Below, in pieces: positions 5,115 to 7,700 of a stretch of 7,700 nucleotides of DNA; within the stretch, counting starts at the first letter, position 1, and each line of letters begins with the position of its first letter. Source of the stretch: Thermodesulfobacteriota bacterium (GTDB lineage: Bacteria; Desulfobacterota; RBG-13-43-22). A model generated the notes under the pieces. It was not told the DNA's origin and made no database searches. It saw nothing but the letters and a program-made list of their open reading frames with translations. Made by a program: the position numbers and the translations under genes. The DNA lies in contig JALOOY010000058.1 in NCBI GenBank assembly GCA_025454185.1, positions 1-7,700 on the forward strand. The letters run 5' to 3'.

Positions 5115-6807
5115 AAAGAAACGCCTGGGGGATATATTGATCGAAGCGGGGCTGATCGATCAAAAGAAACTCCAGGAAGCCATTGAGCTGCAAAAGATAT
5201 CGAAAGAGCGTCTGGGCAAGATCCTCGTCCAGTTCGGGTATGTTTCCGAGGAAGAGATCATGCGCACTCTTTCCCATCAGTTGCACATTCCTTTTGTCGA
5301 TCTCTCCAAGCAGATCCTGGACAAAAAGCTGGTCCTGCTGGTCCCCCAGAACGTGGCCGAAAATTATCTCCTGGTCCCGGTCAGTGAAAACAAGCGGATT
5401 TTAACCGTGGCCATGGCCGACCCCCTGAATATCCTGGCCATCGATGAACTCACCATCCGGACGAAAATGAGCATTGATCCGGTTATCGCCCTGGAGGTGG
5501 AGATCCGCCGGGCCATCGAGGAGCTATACGGCGGGTCTTTTTTGAACCAGAGCGATACCGGCGCCGAAGCCGGCGGCAGCGAGGAGGAGAAGGGAGAAGG
5601 CGTCCCCGAGGAGGAGACCGAGGAAGGGCCCATCAGCCAACTGGTGAATTTGATCCTTACCGAAGCGGTCCGGGACCGGGCCAGCGACATTCATGTGGAG
5701 CCCGATGAGAGCCAGTTACGGATCCGCTACCGGGTGGACGGGATGCTCCGGGAGACTACCCCCTTGCAGGCCAAATATGTGAATCCGGTCACTTCCCGCA
5801 TCAAAATCATGTCCAAACTGGACATTGCCGAACGGCGCAGCCCCCAGGACGGACGCTTTCATTTTTCCTCGAACGGCCACAGTCTCGATGTGCGGGTGTC
5901 CAGTTTCCCCACCATTTACGGGGAAAATGTGGTCATGCGCCTGCTGGATCAGTCCAGTATCCTGCTGACCCTGGAGGACCTGGGCTTCCTGCCCGAAGAG
6001 TATAAAAAGTTGTTGTATTTGATCAATATTCCTTATGGGTTCGTCCTGGTCACCGGACCGACCGGCAGCGGCAAGACCACCACCCTGTACGCCACGTTGA
6101 ACAGCATCAACGATCCCCAGAAAAACATGATTACCCTGGAGGACCCGGTGGAGTATCGCCTGGGCGGTATCCGCCAGGCCCAGATCAATGCCAAGGCCGG
6201 GCTGACCTTCGCCGCCGGCCTCCGGTCCATCCTCCGCCAGGACCCGGACATCATCATGGTGGGTGAGATTCGGGACGGGGAAACGGCCAATATTGCCGTG
6301 CAGGCGGCTTTGACCGGTCACCTGGTCTTCAGCACCCTCCATACCAACGACGCGCCCAGCACCCTGATCCGCCTGTCCGAAATGGGTATTCCCCCCTTCC
6401 TGATCGCTTCCTCGGTGGAGGGCGTGCTGGCCCAGCGGCTGGTGCGGAAGCTCTGTCCGGAATGCCGGGAGCCCTATCAACCGGACCCGGAAATTCGCCG
6501 GGAACTGGGAATTCCCATCGGAGAAACTCCTACCCTGTACCGGCCCAAGGGCTGTCGCCTCTGCAAAAATTCCGGGTACAAGGGCCGCCTGGGAATTTTT
6601 GAGCTGATGATCGTCAATCAGGAAATCAAGGAACTCCTCCTGCAAAAGGCTTCGTACGGGGCCATTACCGAGCGGGCTACCCGCAACCAGGGTATGAAAA
6701 CCCTGCGTATGGATGGCATCGCCAAGGTCTTGAAGGGTATCACCTCGGTAGAAGAATTGAATCGGGTCACCATCCGCGAGCTGCCCTCTGTCGCGGATCA
6801 GGGGTAG
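5107..6807 (+). CDS. pilB: PilB/GspE-type assembly ATPase with MshEN c-di-GMP domain
   Basis: Hexameric cytoplasmic ATPase (566 residues) that drives polymerisation of type IV pili, or pseudopili of type II secretion. Domains in order: MshEN domain with two 24-residue motifs (6-29 and 35-58, each starting RLG) joined by a 5-residue spacer; the rest of the N-terminal domain to about 142; an acidic Glu/Gly-rich linker (about 148-174); and the ATPase core. The core has Walker A GPTGSGKTT (317-325), an Asp box at LEDPVEY (344-350), Walker B IIMVGEIRD (382-390, E387), a His box GHLVFSTLHTNDA (404-416), and the zinc tetra-Cys C450/C453 and C483/C486. All catalytic parts are present. The GTG at 5107 was chosen because the frame has a stop at 5086-5088 and the conserved KKRLGD begins right after it. 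It is followed 54 bases later by pilC. MshEN favours PilB/MshE over a housekeeping GspE, but pilus versus secretion is not settled. Confidence 0.92.
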   Translation: MVKKKRLGDILIEAGLIDQKKLQEAIELQKISKERLGKILVQFGYVSEEEIMRTLSHQLHIPFVDLSKQILDKKLVLLVPQNVAENYLLVPVSENKRILTVAMADPLNILAIDELTIRTKMSIDPVIALEVEIRRAIEELYGGSFLNQSDTGAEAGGSEEEKGEGVPEEETEEGPISQLVNLILTEAVRDRASDIHVEPDESQLRIRYRVDGMLRETTPLQAKYVNPVTSRIKIMSKLDIAERRSPQDGRFHFSSNGHSLDVRVSSFPTIYGENVVMRLLDQSSILLTLEDLGFLPEEYKKLLYLINIPYGFVLVTGPTGSGKTTTLYATLNSINDPQKNMITLEDPVEYRLGGIRQAQINAKAGLTFAAGLRSILRQDPDIIMVGEIRDGETANIAVQAALTGHLVFSTLHTNDAPSTLIRLSEMGIPPFLIASSVEGVLAQRLVRKLCPECREPYQPDPEIRRELGIPIGETPTLYRPKGCRLCKNSGYKGRLGIFELMIVNQEIKELLLQKASYGAITERATRNQGMKTLRMDGIAKVLKGITSVEELNRVTIRELPSVADQG

Positions 6808-6861
6808 CGCCCTTGTTGCGGATATCCCGCGCGGTTTCAGACGTTCAAACGGGAGTATTTT

Positions 6862-7700
6862 ATGCCAAATTATGCTTATAAGGCCAGGGACAACGGCGGG
6901 CGGCTGGTCAGCGGCCAGATGGAAGGCCGGGACCCGGGTTTCGTGGCCGGCAAATTAGGGGAGATGGGCTGCATCCCCGTGCAGATCAAGCCGGCCGCCG
7001 ATCAGAGCAACCCGCCTTTTCAGGTCTGGCTGGCCCGGAAATTTAAACCGCGAAGCCCGGTGAGCATGAAGGAACTGGTCTATTTTTCCCGGCAGTTGGG
7101 CACCCTGTATGCCACCGGGGTACCGCTCCAGAACGCCCTGACCGTCCTGGCGGAACAGACCACCAATCCCAAATTCCGGGAAATCATCCGGGAGATCATC
7201 GAGCAGATCAAGGAAGGGAAGAGCCTTTCCGCGGCCATGGCCAAATTCCCCCGCATCTTCGATACCCTTTACATTCACATGGTGGAATCCGGGGAATCCT
7301 CCGGGACCCTGGAGCAGGTCTTCGACCGGCTGGCCGTCCACATGGACAACGAGATCAAGATCCGGGCGGACATCAAGGCGGCCACCCGCTATCCCAAGGT
7401 GGTGGTCATAGCCATGGCCGGGGCCTTTGTCCTGGCCGTGACCTTCATCATCCCCAAGTTCATGAGCATCTTCAAGGCCTCCAAAATGGAACTGCCCCTG
7501 CCGTCCAAGATCCTGATGAACCTGAGCATCTATTTCCGGGAGTACTGGTTCTGGCTGGCCCTGGGATTCGGGGCCTTGTACGGCGGTTTCAAGTTTTTCA
7601 TCAAGACCGAAAAAGGGGAACTGTGGTGGGACCGGGTCAAGTTGAAGCTCCCCGTATTCGGCCAGCTTTTCATGAAAATTTACATGTCCCGGTTCATCCG
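6862..7700 (+). CDS. pilC: PilC/GspF-type inner-membrane platform protein (3' end outside window)
   Basis: Polytopic inner-membrane protein that forms the platform on which the PilB hexamer acts during pilus or pseudopilus assembly. The first 279 residues are present, of a usual ~400; the frame is open at the right edge. An N-terminal cytoplasmic region starts MPNYAYKARD, with the family's early G-x-x-x-G pattern (LVSGQMEGRD). It is followed by the first T2SSF domain, about 70-193, which contains the hallmark FSRQLGTLYATGVPLQNAL (75-93) and the MVESGESSGTLEQVFDRLA block (140-158). Predicted transmembrane segments lie at about 178-199 and 226-247, and the second T2SSF repeat is starting (LPVFGQLFMKIYMSRFI) as the window ends. 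A GGGAG site precedes the ATG by 6 bases. No pilT lies between it and pilB, unlike many type IV pilus clusters. Operon with pilB (54-base gap, no terminator seen). Confidence 0.92.
   Translation, partial: MPNYAYKARDNGGRLVSGQMEGRDPGFVAGKLGEMGCIPVQIKPAADQSNPPFQVWLARKFKPRSPVSMKELVYFSRQLGTLYATGVPLQNALTVLAEQTTNPKFREIIREIIEQIKEGKSLSAAMAKFPRIFDTLYIHMVESGESSGTLEQVFDRLAVHMDNEIKIRADIKAATRYPKVVVIAMAGAFVLAVTFIIPKFMSIFKASKMELPLPSKILMNLSIYFREYWFWLALGFGALYGGFKFFIKTEKGELWWDRVKLKLPVFGQLFMKIYMSRFI

Noticed and set aside
4924..5286. N-terminal extension of the ROK kinase up to 5286
   Set aside because: The extension would overlap the pilB coding region on the opposite strand and has no ROK similarity. A good ribosome binding site and a normal-length protein support the ATG at 4923.
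5716..6645. A 309-codon minus-strand frame opposite the pilB ATPase core
   Set aside because: It is antisense to intact Walker A/B, His-box and tetra-Cys coding sequence; the translation has no family features.
1..7700. A previously undescribed multi-gene system such as a defence island or mobile element
   Set aside because: All seven genes belong to recognisable housekeeping or assembly families. There are no transposases, integrases, toxin-antitoxin pairs, CRISPR repeats, attachment-site repeats or unexplained long non-coding stretches.

Overview
The window is GC-rich, gene-dense chromosomal DNA, most likely from an anaerobic deltaproteobacterium (Desulfobacterota or a close relative). This is an inference. 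It rests on a ferredoxin-dependent indolepyruvate oxidoreductase, a PilB-type ATPase next to a PilC-type membrane protein, and the overall protein style. No single marker in the window fixes the taxonomy. There are no tRNAs, rRNAs, CRISPR arrays, insertion sequences or phage genes, and no gene-free stretch over 300 bases. The longest gaps are about 180 bp (4924-5106) and 140 bp (3094-3233).

Layout from left to right: (1) The 3' end of hisD (histidine biosynthesis), on the plus strand, stops at 536. (2) A convergent junction at 537-645 holds a strong terminator hairpin that works in both directions, then a perfect 12-bp-arm palindrome that looks like a dispersed repeat and supplies the stop codon of iorB. 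(3) iorA-iorB, on the minus strand (3093 down to 642), encode the two subunits of indolepyruvate:ferredoxin oxidoreductase. iorA has an AT-rich upstream region with a perfect TTGACA box and a 7-bp-arm dyad at the likely -10 position. (4) A two-gene minus-strand operon (4923 down to 3234) encodes a ROK-family sugar kinase, overlapping by 11 bp a membrane-anchored TPR protein. A hairpin lies right after the TPR stop codon. (5) Divergently, on the plus strand, a type IV pilus or type II secretion pair follows: a PilB/GspE assembly ATPase with an N-terminal MshEN (c-di-GMP-binding) domain, then a PilC/GspF membrane platform protein that runs off the right edge.

The groups belong to separate processes: amino-acid biosynthesis, anaerobic aryl-pyruvate metabolism, sugar phosphorylation plus an envelope TPR protein, and pilus or secretion assembly. 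I see no sign that they form one novel system. The points most worth a second look are the near-perfect c-di-GMP motif pair in the PilB protein, its odd GTG start overlapping a 9-codon leader reading frame, the CxxHxxC change in a ferredoxin cluster motif of IorA, the stop-codon palindrome after iorB, and the compact terminator/promoter/operator region upstream of iorA.
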